Assembly (NCBI RefSeq): GCF_047634455.1
Contig: NZ_JBLIAI010000046.1
Span: 1-22,544 of the forward strand
Origin: Maritalea sp047634455
Lineage (GTDB): Bacteria; Pseudomonadota; Alphaproteobacteria; Rhizobiales; Devosiaceae
Length of the DNA: 22,544 bases
Direction: 5' to 3'
Positions 13,523 to 21,421 of this stretch are shown piece after piece. Position numbers and translations under genes: made by a program. Position 1 is the first letter of the stretch. Every line of letters starts with the position of its first letter. The notes beneath the pieces were generated by a model, which was not told the origin of the DNA, made no database searches, and worked only from the letters and a program-made list of their open reading frames with translations.

Positions 13523-15768
13523 TTTTTTTGCTCTCCAAAATTCTTCATATAGCGCCCCCCGGCGACCAGTAATGCAGGCAGAATGATTAAATCGCCCATC
13601 AAAGCCAAAACCAGTGTTAGTACAACTAGCGCGCCAAAAAGGGCAACTTGTGGCAACACCGAGAAAATAATGACAGTTGTCCCCGCACATAGAATCAAGG
13701 TGGTTGCAATCAGTGCAGGTCCAACGCGTTCCAACGTTCGGTCTACCGCTTCACGATGATTGAAACCCTGTTCTCGGGCTCTAACATAGTGGTTCATAAA
13801 GTGAATTGTATCATCCACCGCAATACCAAATGCAATCGTTAAAGAGATCACCGTGGTCAATTGTAACCCAGCACCTGATACCCAAAGGTAAAGTTCGGTG
13901 CCCAAAATGGGTGCAAAATTTGGAATGATACAGATAAGTGCGATGCGCCACGATCTGAAGGCGATGCCGATGATGAAAATCGAGAACACCACGGCGATTG
14001 ACAGACCGTCCTGTAAGCGCTTGATCATTTTGACACTTTCATAGGCAGAAAGAACTCGGAATCCCGAAATCTTTGCGTCTGTAATGCCTGCATTTTCAAG
14101 CTTTGCTTGCGTTTCCTCTACCAGCTCTCGAACGTCTTTGGATGTTAGCCCTGTCGGCACAAACGACGTCGCCATGGCGATATCACCTTCATCGGTAATA
14201 AAGCGACGTTTCATAAAGGGCCCAACTGCATCAAAAATCTGCTGCCGTGAAAACCCTGCATCATTGTAATGGGTGAAGCTGGCTGCGGAAATGACCTTAC
14301 CGTCGCCAAATACATCCTGCATGACATTATGCACCTTTTCCATGCGAACAAAGTCAGCGTCAGATACATTTGGATCCCCATCATAGAGCGGGAACGCGAC
14401 GTAAAGCGGGGCAACGCCCCCAACACCTTCGTCAATCGTTGCAGATATTGCCATCGCTTCAGACTTTTTGGGCAAAAACTGTTGAAAGGAGAAACTTGGT
14501 TGCAGCTGAGTGTGTGGGTAAATCATGGCGAAAAAACCAACGATCGTCAGTGCGGCAATTGGTTTTCCGAACCGATTGGCAAGTGTGGTTAGTCCTGGAA
14601 TGACAGCGGTCAACGCAACGCTGGGCGCTTGTTTTGGCTTGAAACCCAGTTTAATCGCGAAACGTAACGCCAGCGGTAAAAATGTGACCAGCGCCAAAAA
14701 CGCCAGCGGAATCGCAAGTGCACCTGTAATTGCAAATTCGAAAATGCCTTGGCTTGGCGTAACTGCGAGCGACAAAAATGCGATGACGGTTGTGATTGAA
14801 GTCAGGGCGCAAGCTGGGCTAACACGAATTATGGTTTCGCGGATTGCGTCCTCATGTTCCATTCCTTCGCGCGACAGCCGCAGCCAATGGAAGCAAAAGA
14901 ACATACTTTCAGCAAAAGCGATGACCAGCACCAGCGCGGTCAAAATGTTCGTTAAGAATGTGAAGGACCCGAACAGCATGGTAACTGTCCCCACAACCCA
15001 CACCACGGAAATGAATGGTGTAAGTGTTGCAAGAACCGCCCCCCAAAACGTCCGAAAGGCCAAGAACGCGGTCAAAAAGCCCAATATAATCCCAGCCAGG
15101 GTGAACTTGATTTGGTCTGATTTGCTGGCGTTTAGCAATTCAGCTTTCCACAATGGTGGACCCGTTAGTTGGATGGTGAAACGCTCATCCTCGTAATAAG
15201 ACATCAGTTCGCGCAACTCCGAGATCATAACGTCTTCGCCGCGTTCTTTTAAAGCGTCCGAATCTGGGAACATCAGCATCACAATGCCTGTGAGGTCCTC
15301 AACGATCAGATTGCGCATCATCGGGTCGTTCTGTCGCAAATCTTCGAGCGCGGTTACGACTTCGGCCGCAGAAGTCATGTCTTCGGGGACTGCAGGTCGG
15401 GTGACACCATCGTCTGCGGTTGGTTTTCGTAAAGAAAACGGCGAAAGGGTGCCGCGGGCGAAACTGTTGAGCTCTAGTTCCAACGCAAACTCGCGCAATG
15501 TCTCTATGACACCGGGATCCGTGAGCTGGTTCGACTTAACCAGCAAATAGGCGTCATTTTCGAACGTGCCAAAAGTGTCCCCGATTTCGACATAGGTGTC
15601 GTAATAGGTGCCTGAGTTTTTGTAGAGGCGCAGCAGATCGCCATCTATAGAGACATTGGGAATTTGAAAGAGGGACAAAGCGGTGAAAGCAACTAATAAT
15701 GCGGTGGCAATTTTTGGATACCGCATTGTGAGCGTTCCAATACGCTCTAAACCAAAGCCAATCGACAA
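13519..15768 (-). CDS. RND superfamily (MMPL-type) exporter, 12 membrane segments
   Basis: 749 residues from the preferred TTG at 15768 (756 from ATG 15789). The layout is the duplicated RND plan: one membrane segment near the N-terminus (ATALLVAFTALSLFQI), a periplasmic domain of about 190 residues, five segments including LTNILTALVLVIAFAESMFF, then a second repeat with segment, large loop, and five segments including ISLTIAFGIAVDDTIHFMNH. The Asp pair in AVDDT fits the proton-relay position. The family (COG1033/MMPL, related to hopanoid transporter HpnN) moves lipids or hydrophobic compounds by proton antiport; the substrate here is unknown. ATG 15789 lies 3 bases after a hairpin and has no ribosome site, whereas TTG 15768 has GGGGA 7 bases upstream. 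It is operonic with the secreted protein gene. Confidence 0.85.
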   Translation of the reverse strand: MSIGFGLERIGTLTMRYPKIATALLVAFTALSLFQIPNVSIDGDLLRLYKNSGTYYDTYVEIGDTFGTFENDAYLLVKSNQLTDPGVIETLREFALELELNSFARGTLSPFSLRKPTADDGVTRPAVPEDMTSAAEVVTALEDLRQNDPMMRNLIVEDLTGIVMLMFPDSDALKERGEDVMISELRELMSYYEDERFTIQLTGPPLWKAELLNASKSDQIKFTLAGIILGFLTAFLAFRTFWGAVLATLTPFISVVWVVGTVTMLFGSFTFLTNILTALVLVIAFAESMFFCFHWLRLSREGMEHEDAIRETIIRVSPACALTSITTVIAFLSLAVTPSQGIFEFAITGALAIPLAFLALVTFLPLALRFAIKLGFKPKQAPSVALTAVIPGLTTLANRFGKPIAALTIVGFFAMIYPHTQLQPSFSFQQFLPKKSEAMAISATIDEGVGGVAPLYVAFPLYDGDPNVSDADFVRMEKVHNVMQDVFGDGKVISAASFTHYNDAGFSRQQIFDAVGPFMKRRFITDEGDIAMATSFVPTGLTSKDVRELVEETQAKLENAGITDAKISGFRVLSAYESVKMIKRLQDGLSIAVVFSIFIIGIAFRSWRIALICIIPNFAPILGTELYLWVSGAGLQLTTVISLTIAFGIAVDDTIHFMNHYVRAREQGFNHREAVDRTLERVGPALIATTLILCAGTTVIIFSVLPQVALFGALVVLTLVLALMGDLIILPALLVAGGRYMKNFGEQKK

Positions 15769-15792
15769 ATTCTCATCCCCAATACACATGAA

Positions 15793-15810
15793 GCCGCCAA
15801 TTTTGGCGGC
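15793..15810. repeat. 8-bp inverted repeat just upstream of the RND exporter gene
   Basis: GCCGCCAA (15793-15800) and TTGGCGGC (15803-15810) are perfect arms around TT. In exporter mRNA this would be a tight GC-rich hairpin ending 3 bases before ATG 15789. There is no T-run, so it is not a terminator. It may be an operator or a translation-blocking leader hairpin. Confidence 0.55.
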
Positions 15811-15909
15811 AGTTGATCATTAGCTAGGCGAAAAAAACCCAAATTGTCTACTGGACGAAAGCATATTTGCGCTCATTTTGTAAGAATCGCGATCCAGAAG
15901 GTACTTTAT

Positions 15910-15923
15910 GCGCTAAAAAGCGC
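15910..15923. repeat. Short inverted repeat upstream of gyrA
   Basis: GCGCT (15910-15914), AAAA, AGCGC (15919-15923). It is a 5-bp stem about 95 bp before the chosen gyrA start. It may be chance; no clear sigma-70 promoter could be assigned in this 250-bp gap. Confidence 0.25.
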
Positions 15924-16018
15924 TTCGCTTGTTGGCAAACGCACGTTCTGATTGGCCACAGAGCGAGGAATCACTTAAAAACAAACGACCAATTAACGCA
16001 ACGAAGAACAAAATCATT

Positions 16019-18781
16019 GTGAGCGATAAACCAATCGACAAAAACCCGTCCGAACCTTCAGGCTCAGACATTTCATTAATCTCGATAACTGATGAAATGC
16101 GCCGTTCTTATCTCGACTACGCGATGAGCGTGATCGTGAGCCGTGCATTGCCTGATGTCCGTGATGGATTGAAACCAGTTCACCGTCGGATTCTTTATTC
16201 GATGCATGAAAACGGTTACGAGTGGAACAAGCAGTACCGGAAATCGGCGCGCGTCGTTGGCGATGTAATCGGTAAATATCACCCACATGGCGATACCGCG
16301 ATTTATCACGCGATGGTGCGAATGGCGCAAGAATTCTCCATGCGCCTGCCTTTGATTGATGGCCAAGGAAACTTTGGTTCCATCGATGGGGATATGCCAG
16401 CTGCGATGCGGTATACAGAAGTGCGCATGGAACGCGTGACAACGATGATTCTGGAAGACATCGACCGCGATACGGTGAATTTCAAAGACAACTACGATAA
16501 TACCGAAAGCGAACCGACGATTCTTCCGGCGCGGTTCCCCAATCTTTTGGTCAATGGTTCGGGCGGTATCGCCGTTGGCATGGCGACCAATATTCCAAGC
16601 CACAACCTCGTCGAAGTGATTGATGGCGCCATTGCCATTATGGACAATCCTGAAATTACAACTGAAGAATTGATGGAAATCGTTCAGGGTCCAGATTTTC
16701 CAACTGCTGGCATTATCCTTGGCCGCCACGGTATTCGCTCGGCATATGAAACCGGGCGTGGCTCAGTGTTGATGCGTGGTGTTGTGACCACCGAAGAAAT
16801 CCGCAAAGACCGCGAAGCGCTCATCATCACCGAGATTCCATATCAGGTGAACAAAGCGACGATGATCGAGAAAATTGCCGAATTGGTGCGTGATAAACGT
16901 ATTGAAGGTATCTCTGACATTCGTGACGAATCTGACCGAAACGGCATGCGCGTCGTTATAGAACTGAAGCGCGATGCATTTGCGGATGTGGTGCTCAATC
17001 AGCTTTATCGGTTCTCGCCATTGCAAACCTCGTTTGGCTGCAACTTTGTAGCGCTGAATGGCGGTAAGCCAGAGCAGCTCAATTTGCGTCAAATTCTGAA
17101 AGCGTTTGTCGATTTCCGCGAAGACGTTGTTAGCCGCCGTACGAAATTCTTACTCAACAAAGCGCGTGACCGCGCCCATATTTTGGTAGGTTTGGTTATT
17201 GCTGTTGCAAACGTTGATGAAGTGATCAGCATCATCCGCACGTCACCGGATCCAGCCACTGCACGCGCACGTCTGCTCGAGCGTGCATGGCCAGCGCACG
17301 AAGTTGATTCGTTGATCAAGTTGATTGATGATCCCCGTCATAGGGTGACCGATGATGGAACCTACTTGTTGTCAGAAGAACAAGTTCGCGCAATCCTTGA
17401 ATTGCGCCTGCAACGCCTTACAGCACTTGGCCGCGATGAAATTGGCGATGAGCTGAACAAATTGGGCGAAGAAATCAAAGATTATCTTGATATTCTGCGT
17501 TCGCGCGAACGGATTGTCGACATCATCCGTTCTGAAATGATCGACGTTCGGGACCGTTTTGGTACGCCAAGACGCACGCAAATCTTGGACGTTGCGGGCG
17601 ACGTTGATGATGAAGACCTGATCGCACGTGAAGAGATGGTCGTCACTGTTTCGCACACGGGCTACATCAAGCGTGTTCCATTATCCACTTACCGCGCGCA
17701 ACGCAGGGGCGGCAAGGGCCGCTCTGGCATGTCGACACGCGACGAGGATTTTGTCGCACGACTATTCATAGCCAATACGCACACACCGGTACTGTTCTTT
17801 TCTTCTCGTGGGATTGTCTACAAACTCAAAGTTTGGCGTTTGCCAGTGGGGTCAGCAAGCTCACGCGGCAAAGCATTGATCAACATTTTGCCATTGCAAG
17901 ACGGCGAGCGGATCACATCGATCATGCCATTGCCTGAGGACGAGACAACTTGGCAGGATCTCGACATTATGTTCGCGACAACTCGCGGCACAGTTCGCCG
18001 TAATTCGCTTGCGGACTTTGTTCAAGTCAACCGAAATGGCAAAATTGCCATGAAACTTGACGATGGCGACGGCATCGTTGGCGTTGAAACCTGTTCGCCA
18101 CGGGACAATGTGCTGTTGACCACAAAAATGGGCCAAGCCATGCGGTTTGGCATCGACGAAGTGCGGGTATTTGCGGGCCGAAATTCCGTTGGTGTACGCG
18201 GGATCAGGTTGGCAGAAGGTGATGAAGTTATTGCTATGTCTATCCTTGGCCATTTCGATGCGACTGCAGATGAGCGAACAGCATATCTGAAACTGCGCCG
18301 ATTGATTGAAGGCGATTCAAGCGAAGCCGAAGACGGCGAGGCAATGAGCGCTGCTGAAATCGACCAAGAACGCTATGCGGCCATGAGCGCGGCAGAACAA
18401 TTCATTCTCGCGATTTCAGAAAATGGGTTCGGCAAACGATCTTCGGCTTACGAATATCGCAAAACTGGTCGCGGTGGTAAGGGCATCACAGCAATGGCCA
18501 TGAGCGAGCGTAATGGCGAAATCGTTGCTTCGTTCCCGGTTGAGAACGATGATCAGATCATGCTGGTGACCAATGGCGGAAAGCTGATCCGTGTGCCAGT
18601 GGATGGCATCAGGATTGCCGGCCGGGCGACCCAAGGCGTGACAATTCTTGACACCGCAAAAGGCGAGCAGGTTGTTTCTGTTGAGCGCATTTCGGAACCC
18701 GAACCTGAAGACGATGACGAAAATCAAGTTGATGAAGGTACTTCTGAAGGCAACGACAGCGACCCCACAAGCGAAGGTTGA
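16019..18781 (+). CDS. gyrA: DNA gyrase subunit A
   Basis: 920 residues from GTG 16019. The frame is open to a TTG at 15929, but family N-termini carry only about 30 residues before SITDEMRRSYLDYAMSVIVS, which favours GTG; the ribosome site is weak either way. The breakage-reunion domain has catalytic Tyr132 (AAMRYTE). The C-terminal beta-pinwheel contains the GyrA box QRRGGKG at 561-567, which marks gyrase rather than topoisomerase IV. With GyrB it supercoils DNA using ATP. The quinolone region reads H-P-H-G-D-T93-A-I-Y-H97, with Thr and His at E. coli positions 83 and 87. An Ala/Glu-rich insert near 790-815 (EDGEAMSAAEIDQERYAAMS) resembles a common alphaproteobacterial insert. The tail is acidic. 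It appears to lead the operon to tgt. Confidence 0.97.
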   Translation: MSDKPIDKNPSEPSGSDISLISITDEMRRSYLDYAMSVIVSRALPDVRDGLKPVHRRILYSMHENGYEWNKQYRKSARVVGDVIGKYHPHGDTAIYHAMVRMAQEFSMRLPLIDGQGNFGSIDGDMPAAMRYTEVRMERVTTMILEDIDRDTVNFKDNYDNTESEPTILPARFPNLLVNGSGGIAVGMATNIPSHNLVEVIDGAIAIMDNPEITTEELMEIVQGPDFPTAGIILGRHGIRSAYETGRGSVLMRGVVTTEEIRKDREALIITEIPYQVNKATMIEKIAELVRDKRIEGISDIRDESDRNGMRVVIELKRDAFADVVLNQLYRFSPLQTSFGCNFVALNGGKPEQLNLRQILKAFVDFREDVVSRRTKFLLNKARDRAHILVGLVIAVANVDEVISIIRTSPDPATARARLLERAWPAHEVDSLIKLIDDPRHRVTDDGTYLLSEEQVRAILELRLQRLTALGRDEIGDELNKLGEEIKDYLDILRSRERIVDIIRSEMIDVRDRFGTPRRTQILDVAGDVDDEDLIAREEMVVTVSHTGYIKRVPLSTYRAQRRGGKGRSGMSTRDEDFVARLFIANTHTPVLFFSSRGIVYKLKVWRLPVGSASSRGKALINILPLQDGERITSIMPLPEDETTWQDLDIMFATTRGTVRRNSLADFVQVNRNGKIAMKLDDGDGIVGVETCSPRDNVLLTTKMGQAMRFGIDEVRVFAGRNSVGVRGIRLAEGDEVIAMSILGHFDATADERTAYLKLRRLIEGDSSEAEDGEAMSAAEIDQERYAAMSAAEQFILAISENGFGKRSSAYEYRKTGRGGKGITAMAMSERNGEIVASFPVENDDQIMLVTNGGKLIRVPVDGIRIAGRATQGVTILDTAKGEQVVSVERISEPEPEDDDENQVDEGTSEGNDSDPTSEG

Positions 18782-18813
18782 GCGCTGGCAACTTTTGAAC
18801 GAGGAACAATAGG

Positions 18814-19440
18814 ATGATCTTGCTGGAACCATCAGCTTTAGTCGCATTCATTTCAGCGTGTTTTTTTCTGGCGATCGTGCCAGGACCCACAGTCACACTG
18901 ATTGTGGCAAACGCGTTGGCGAGGGGCCCAATTGCTGGTTTGTTAACAGTGCTCGGCGCTCAGATCGCGATATTCTTGATGGTCATTGTCGTCGCATTGG
19001 GGCTCCAGGCCGTCATTGGCTTTATGAGCTGGGCTTTCTTTTGGGTAAAACTTGTTGGCGCAGCCTATTTGCTATGGATCGGGTTCAAGATGATCACGAA
19101 CCGCAGCGGGCTTTCTTTTGATGATAAGACATCTGTAAAGGGAGTGGGCAAATCGATTGTGCAGGGATTTGTGGTCACAATGTCGAACCCAAAGGCATTG
19201 TTGTTTTTGGGCGCGTTTCTACCGCAGTTTATTGAACCCAGCGCTGCCGCTGCACCGCAAGTGATTGGTCTTGGCCTCATCACAATGTTGGTTTTCACCG
19301 TTTTTGATGGCATTTATGCTGTAGCCGCTGGCAACACACGTAAGTTTTTAACACAGCAGCGTTTGTCCACTGTGAATAAGATTTCAGGATCATTATTGAT
19401 CGTTGGTGGTACGTGGTTGGCGCTGCAACGCAAAGTTTAA
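18814..19440 (+). CDS. LysE/RhtB family amino-acid exporter
   Basis: 208 residues. The ATG at 18814 follows GAGGAA (18801-18806) at 7 bases. The N-terminal motif FLAIVPGPTVTLIVANALARG is the LysE/RhtB signature (PGP), followed by GLLTVLGAQIA, a WVKLVGAAYLLWIGFKM segment, the SNPKALLFLGAFLPQF motif and two closing membrane segments, about six in all. The family exports amino acids or related small solutes across the inner membrane by proton exchange; the substrate cannot be read from sequence. It lies 32 bp after gyrA and 14 bp before coaD, so it is part of the same transcription unit. Confidence 0.92.
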   Translation: MILLEPSALVAFISACFFLAIVPGPTVTLIVANALARGPIAGLLTVLGAQIAIFLMVIVVALGLQAVIGFMSWAFFWVKLVGAAYLLWIGFKMITNRSGLSFDDKTSVKGVGKSIVQGFVVTMSNPKALLFLGAFLPQFIEPSAAAAPQVIGLGLITMLVFTVFDGIYAVAAGNTRKFLTQQRLSTVNKISGSLLIVGGTWLALQRKV

Positions 19441-19454
19441 AAAAAGAGAATTCT

Positions 19455-19946
19455 ATGGCAAAACAAGTTGGCTTTTATCCTGGTTCCTTCGATCCGGTCA
19501 CCAATGGGCACCTTGACGTTATTGAGCGCGCATGTCGTTTGGTCGACAAATTGATTGTTGGCGTCGGGGTTCATCCCACAAAAACGCCGCTCACCACCGT
19601 GGAAGAACGGTTTGCGCTCTTGCAGCAAACTACTGGTCCAATTGCGGCGCGCAATAATACCGAACTAGAGCTGGTCACGTTTGACAGCCTTATGGTGCAA
19701 GCGGCGCGCGATGTTGGGGCGAACATTATTATTCGCGGCCTGCGCGATACCACTGACTATAACTATGAAATGCAAATGGTCGGCATGAACGCCCAAATGG
19801 CACCGGATCAACAAACTGTTTTTGTGCCATCAAGCCCTCACGTTCGACATATTTCAGCCACTTTGGTACGGCAAATCGCCCAAATGAACGGCGATATTTC
19901 AGCGTTTGTTCCCTCTGCAGTTCTCAAACTTTTGGCGGAAAAATGA
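19455..19946 (+). CDS. coaD: Pantetheine-phosphate adenylyltransferase
   Basis: 163 residues. The ATG at 19455 is chosen because MAKQVGFYPGSFDPVTNGHL is the family start; the frame is open back to 19413 inside lysE. The nucleotidyltransferase motif (T/H)-x-G-H appears as TNGH. Also visible are IIRGLRDTTDYNYEMQMVGMN (substrate and ATP loop) and the second ATP motif ISATLVRQIA, where many homologues have ISST-x-R. CoaD joins ATP and 4'-phosphopantetheine to make dephospho-CoA, the penultimate step of coenzyme A synthesis in the cytosol. The ribosome site is AGAGA just upstream. Its stop overlaps the next start as ATGA (19943-19946), so translation is coupled. Confidence 0.96.
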   Translation: MAKQVGFYPGSFDPVTNGHLDVIERACRLVDKLIVGVGVHPTKTPLTTVEERFALLQQTTGPIAARNNTELELVTFDSLMVQAARDVGANIIIRGLRDTTDYNYEMQMVGMNAQMAPDQQTVFVPSSPHVRHISATLVRQIAQMNGDISAFVPSAVLKLLAEK

Positions 19947-20575
19947 GCGAAGCTCCTAAAAAGAATAATCTAGTCGTTTCACTCTTGGTTGTGGGGCTTT
20001 TGGCCTTTGTCGGCTATATGCTGTATGTTAATTTTCAGGTTTCAGCGCCAACGCCTATCGAACCCGTGGAGTATGCAGCGTGTAAAACGCCAGCCGCCCC
20101 TGACGGTGTTGTGCCGGTGATGCTGCAGCTGGAACTCAAAACAGGAAATGTCACGCTCGAACTGCGCCCCGATCTTGCACCAAAACATGTTGAACGTCTG
20201 ACGGCGCTTGCCAAAGAGGGCTTTTATGACGGTATCGTATTTCACAGGGTGATTGATGGCTTTATGGCACAAACTGGTGATCCCACCGGCACCGGTATGG
20301 GCGGTTCTGATTTGCCCGACTTGCCAGCCGAGTTCACGGACACGCCATTCCAGTGCGGTACAATTGGCATGGCGCGCAGCCAAAATCCTGATTCTGCCAA
20401 CTCTCAGTTCTTCATCACGTTTGACGATGCACGCTTTCTTGACAGCCAGTACACAGTGCTTGGATATGTTCGTGAGGGCATGGAATACATCCATCAAATC
20501 AAAAGAGGTGCGGGTCAAAACGGGATTGTTAGCGAACCCGACAAGATGATTTCCCTCAAACTGTTGGCCAGCTGA
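19943..20575 (+). CDS. Membrane-anchored cyclophilin-type peptidyl-prolyl isomerase
   Basis: 210 residues. A single hydrophobic segment at about 10-29 (LVVSLLVVGLLAFVGYMLYV) after a basic/polar start acts as a signal anchor, so the domain should face the periplasm. The cyclophilin domain (about 58-208) has ELRPDLAPKHVERLTALAKE, GFYDGIVFHRVIDGFMAQTG with the catalytic Arg of FHRV, GTGMGGSD, GTIGMAR, NSQFFITF and the FLDSQYTVLG strand. Members isomerise Xaa-Pro bonds during folding. It overlaps coaD by 4 bases. It is a clear paralogue of the cytosolic cyclophilin 350 bp downstream; in many relatives the two are adjacent. Here a MITE-like element has entered the gap. Confidence 0.93.
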   Translation: MSEAPKKNNLVVSLLVVGLLAFVGYMLYVNFQVSAPTPIEPVEYAACKTPAAPDGVVPVMLQLELKTGNVTLELRPDLAPKHVERLTALAKEGFYDGIVFHRVIDGFMAQTGDPTGTGMGGSDLPDLPAEFTDTPFQCGTIGMARSQNPDSANSQFFITFDDARFLDSQYTVLGYVREGMEYIHQIKRGAGQNGIVSEPDKMISLKLLAS

Positions 20576-20593
20576 TCAAGATGCGACCAATTA

Positions 20594-20624
20594 GGGTCTG
20601 GACTGAATTGAGAAAAGGTCTGGA
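20594..20624 (+). repeat. Left terminal inverted repeat of the MITE-like element
   Basis: Begins GGGTCTGGACTGAATTGAGA and runs to TCTGGA. It pairs with the right end with mismatches at positions 8, 12, 23 and 25. Confidence 0.75.
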
Positions 20625-20825
20625 TTGGGTGCAAAATAGACTGATTTGAGGAGAGAAACGAAAGCGATTTTCATATCGGTGAGGCTTTTCGACGCTGAAG
20701 CAGCCTGTTTTGCACATAGCCCGATGGGCAGCATTCAATTTTGCCAGTTTGTTGTTGAAATATCCTCATTGGCAGCAAGTCAATTCGGCCCATTTCGCCT
20801 AAATCTGATCAAAACTGAACGGCTG

Positions 20826-20856
20826 TCCAGATCATTTCTCAATTGAGTTCAGACCC
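20826..20856 (-). repeat. Right terminal inverted repeat of the MITE-like element
   Basis: Read on the minus strand it begins GGGTCTGAACTCAATTGAGA and runs to TCTGGA, matching the left end at 27 of 31 positions. Confidence 0.75.
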
Positions 20857-20925
20857 TAGTCAAAAAATGGGGCTAGCCGGGCAGCGCAAGGCCGTATAAG
20901 TAGTCGGCAACAAAGGAGATTTAAC

Positions 20926-21396
20926 ATGGACGAAATCAAAGATCGCGAAAACACATTGTTGCTTGAAACGTCAAAAGGCAGCGTCGTCATCGAAATGTAT
21001 CCAGACGTTGCGCCTAAGCATGTTGAGCGTATCAAAGAACTTGCTCGTGAAAATTTTTACGATGGTATTGTGTTTCACCGTGTGATTGACGGCTTTATGG
21101 CGCAAGTTGGTTGCCCTTTGGGTACAGGTACTGGCGGCTCAGACAAACCAGATATTCCTCAAGAGTTCAGCGATACTGCGCACACACGTGGTATATGTTC
21201 CATGGCGCGTACAATGGACCCAAATTCAGCAAACTCGCAGTTCTTTATCTGCTTCGGTGATGCAGGATTTCTGGATGGACAATACACTGTTTGGGGTAAA
21301 GTAACCGACGGCATGGAAGTGGTCGACACTTTGAAAAAAGGTGAGCCTGTTTCTGACCCTGACCAGATTTTGTCCATGCGCGTCGCCGCTGACTAA
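20926..21396 (+). CDS. ppiB: Cytosolic cyclophilin-type peptidyl-prolyl isomerase
   Basis: 156 residues, no signal or membrane segment. AAAGGAG at 20912-20918 lies 7 bases before the ATG. The domain starts LLLETSKGSVVIEMYPDVAP and has KHVERIKELA, NFYDGIVFHRVIDGFMAQVG with the catalytic FHRV Arg, GTGTGGSDKPDIPQEFSD, SMART, NSANSQFFICFGD and FLDGQYTVWGKV. It catalyses prolyl cis-trans isomerisation in the cytosol. It is closely similar to the membrane-anchored cyclophilin upstream. The 67 bp between the MITE-like element and the start hold a possible -10 (TATAAG, 20895-20900) but no good -35, so it may still depend on read-through from upstream. queA follows after 25 bp. Confidence 0.95.
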   Translation: MDEIKDRENTLLLETSKGSVVIEMYPDVAPKHVERIKELARENFYDGIVFHRVIDGFMAQVGCPLGTGTGGSDKPDIPQEFSDTAHTRGICSMARTMDPNSANSQFFICFGDAGFLDGQYTVWGKVTDGMEVVDTLKKGEPVSDPDQILSMRVAAD

Positions 21397-21421
21397 CATT
21401 TAACAAATACTGGATCACAAA

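Larger units (their letters stand above)
20594..20856. mobile_element. MITE-like element with 31-bp terminal inverted repeats and TA target duplication
   Basis: A 263-bp segment bounded by terminal inverted repeats that match at 27 of 31 positions. Each end begins GGGTCTG and contains AATTGAGAAA. A TA dinucleotide flanks each side (20592-20593 and 20857-20858), as expected for insertion by an IS630/Tc1-mariner type transposase. The interior has no transposase; a 66-codon plus-strand ORF and a 60-codon minus-strand ORF show no recognisable domain. The element accounts for most of the 350-bp gap between two genes that are usually close. It must rely on a transposase elsewhere in the genome. The IS630 assignment is inference from TA and size; an older repeat family of another kind is possible. 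Confidence 0.72.

Noticed and set aside
13523..13690. N-terminal extension of the secreted protein to 13690
   Set aside because: It would lie inside the exporter gene and bury the signal peptide; GTG 13522 gives a clean signal sequence.
14525..15196. 223-codon plus-strand ORF
   Set aside because: It is antisense to the RND exporter; Ser/Ala/Asn-rich shadow without motifs.
16076..16729. 217-codon minus-strand ORF
   Set aside because: It lies wholly opposite the conserved gyrA N-terminal domain; its composition follows gyrA codons in reverse.
20646..20846. 66-codon plus-strand ORF inside the MITE-like element
   Set aside because: It has no transposase motif and ends within the terminal repeat; most likely chance in a non-coding element.
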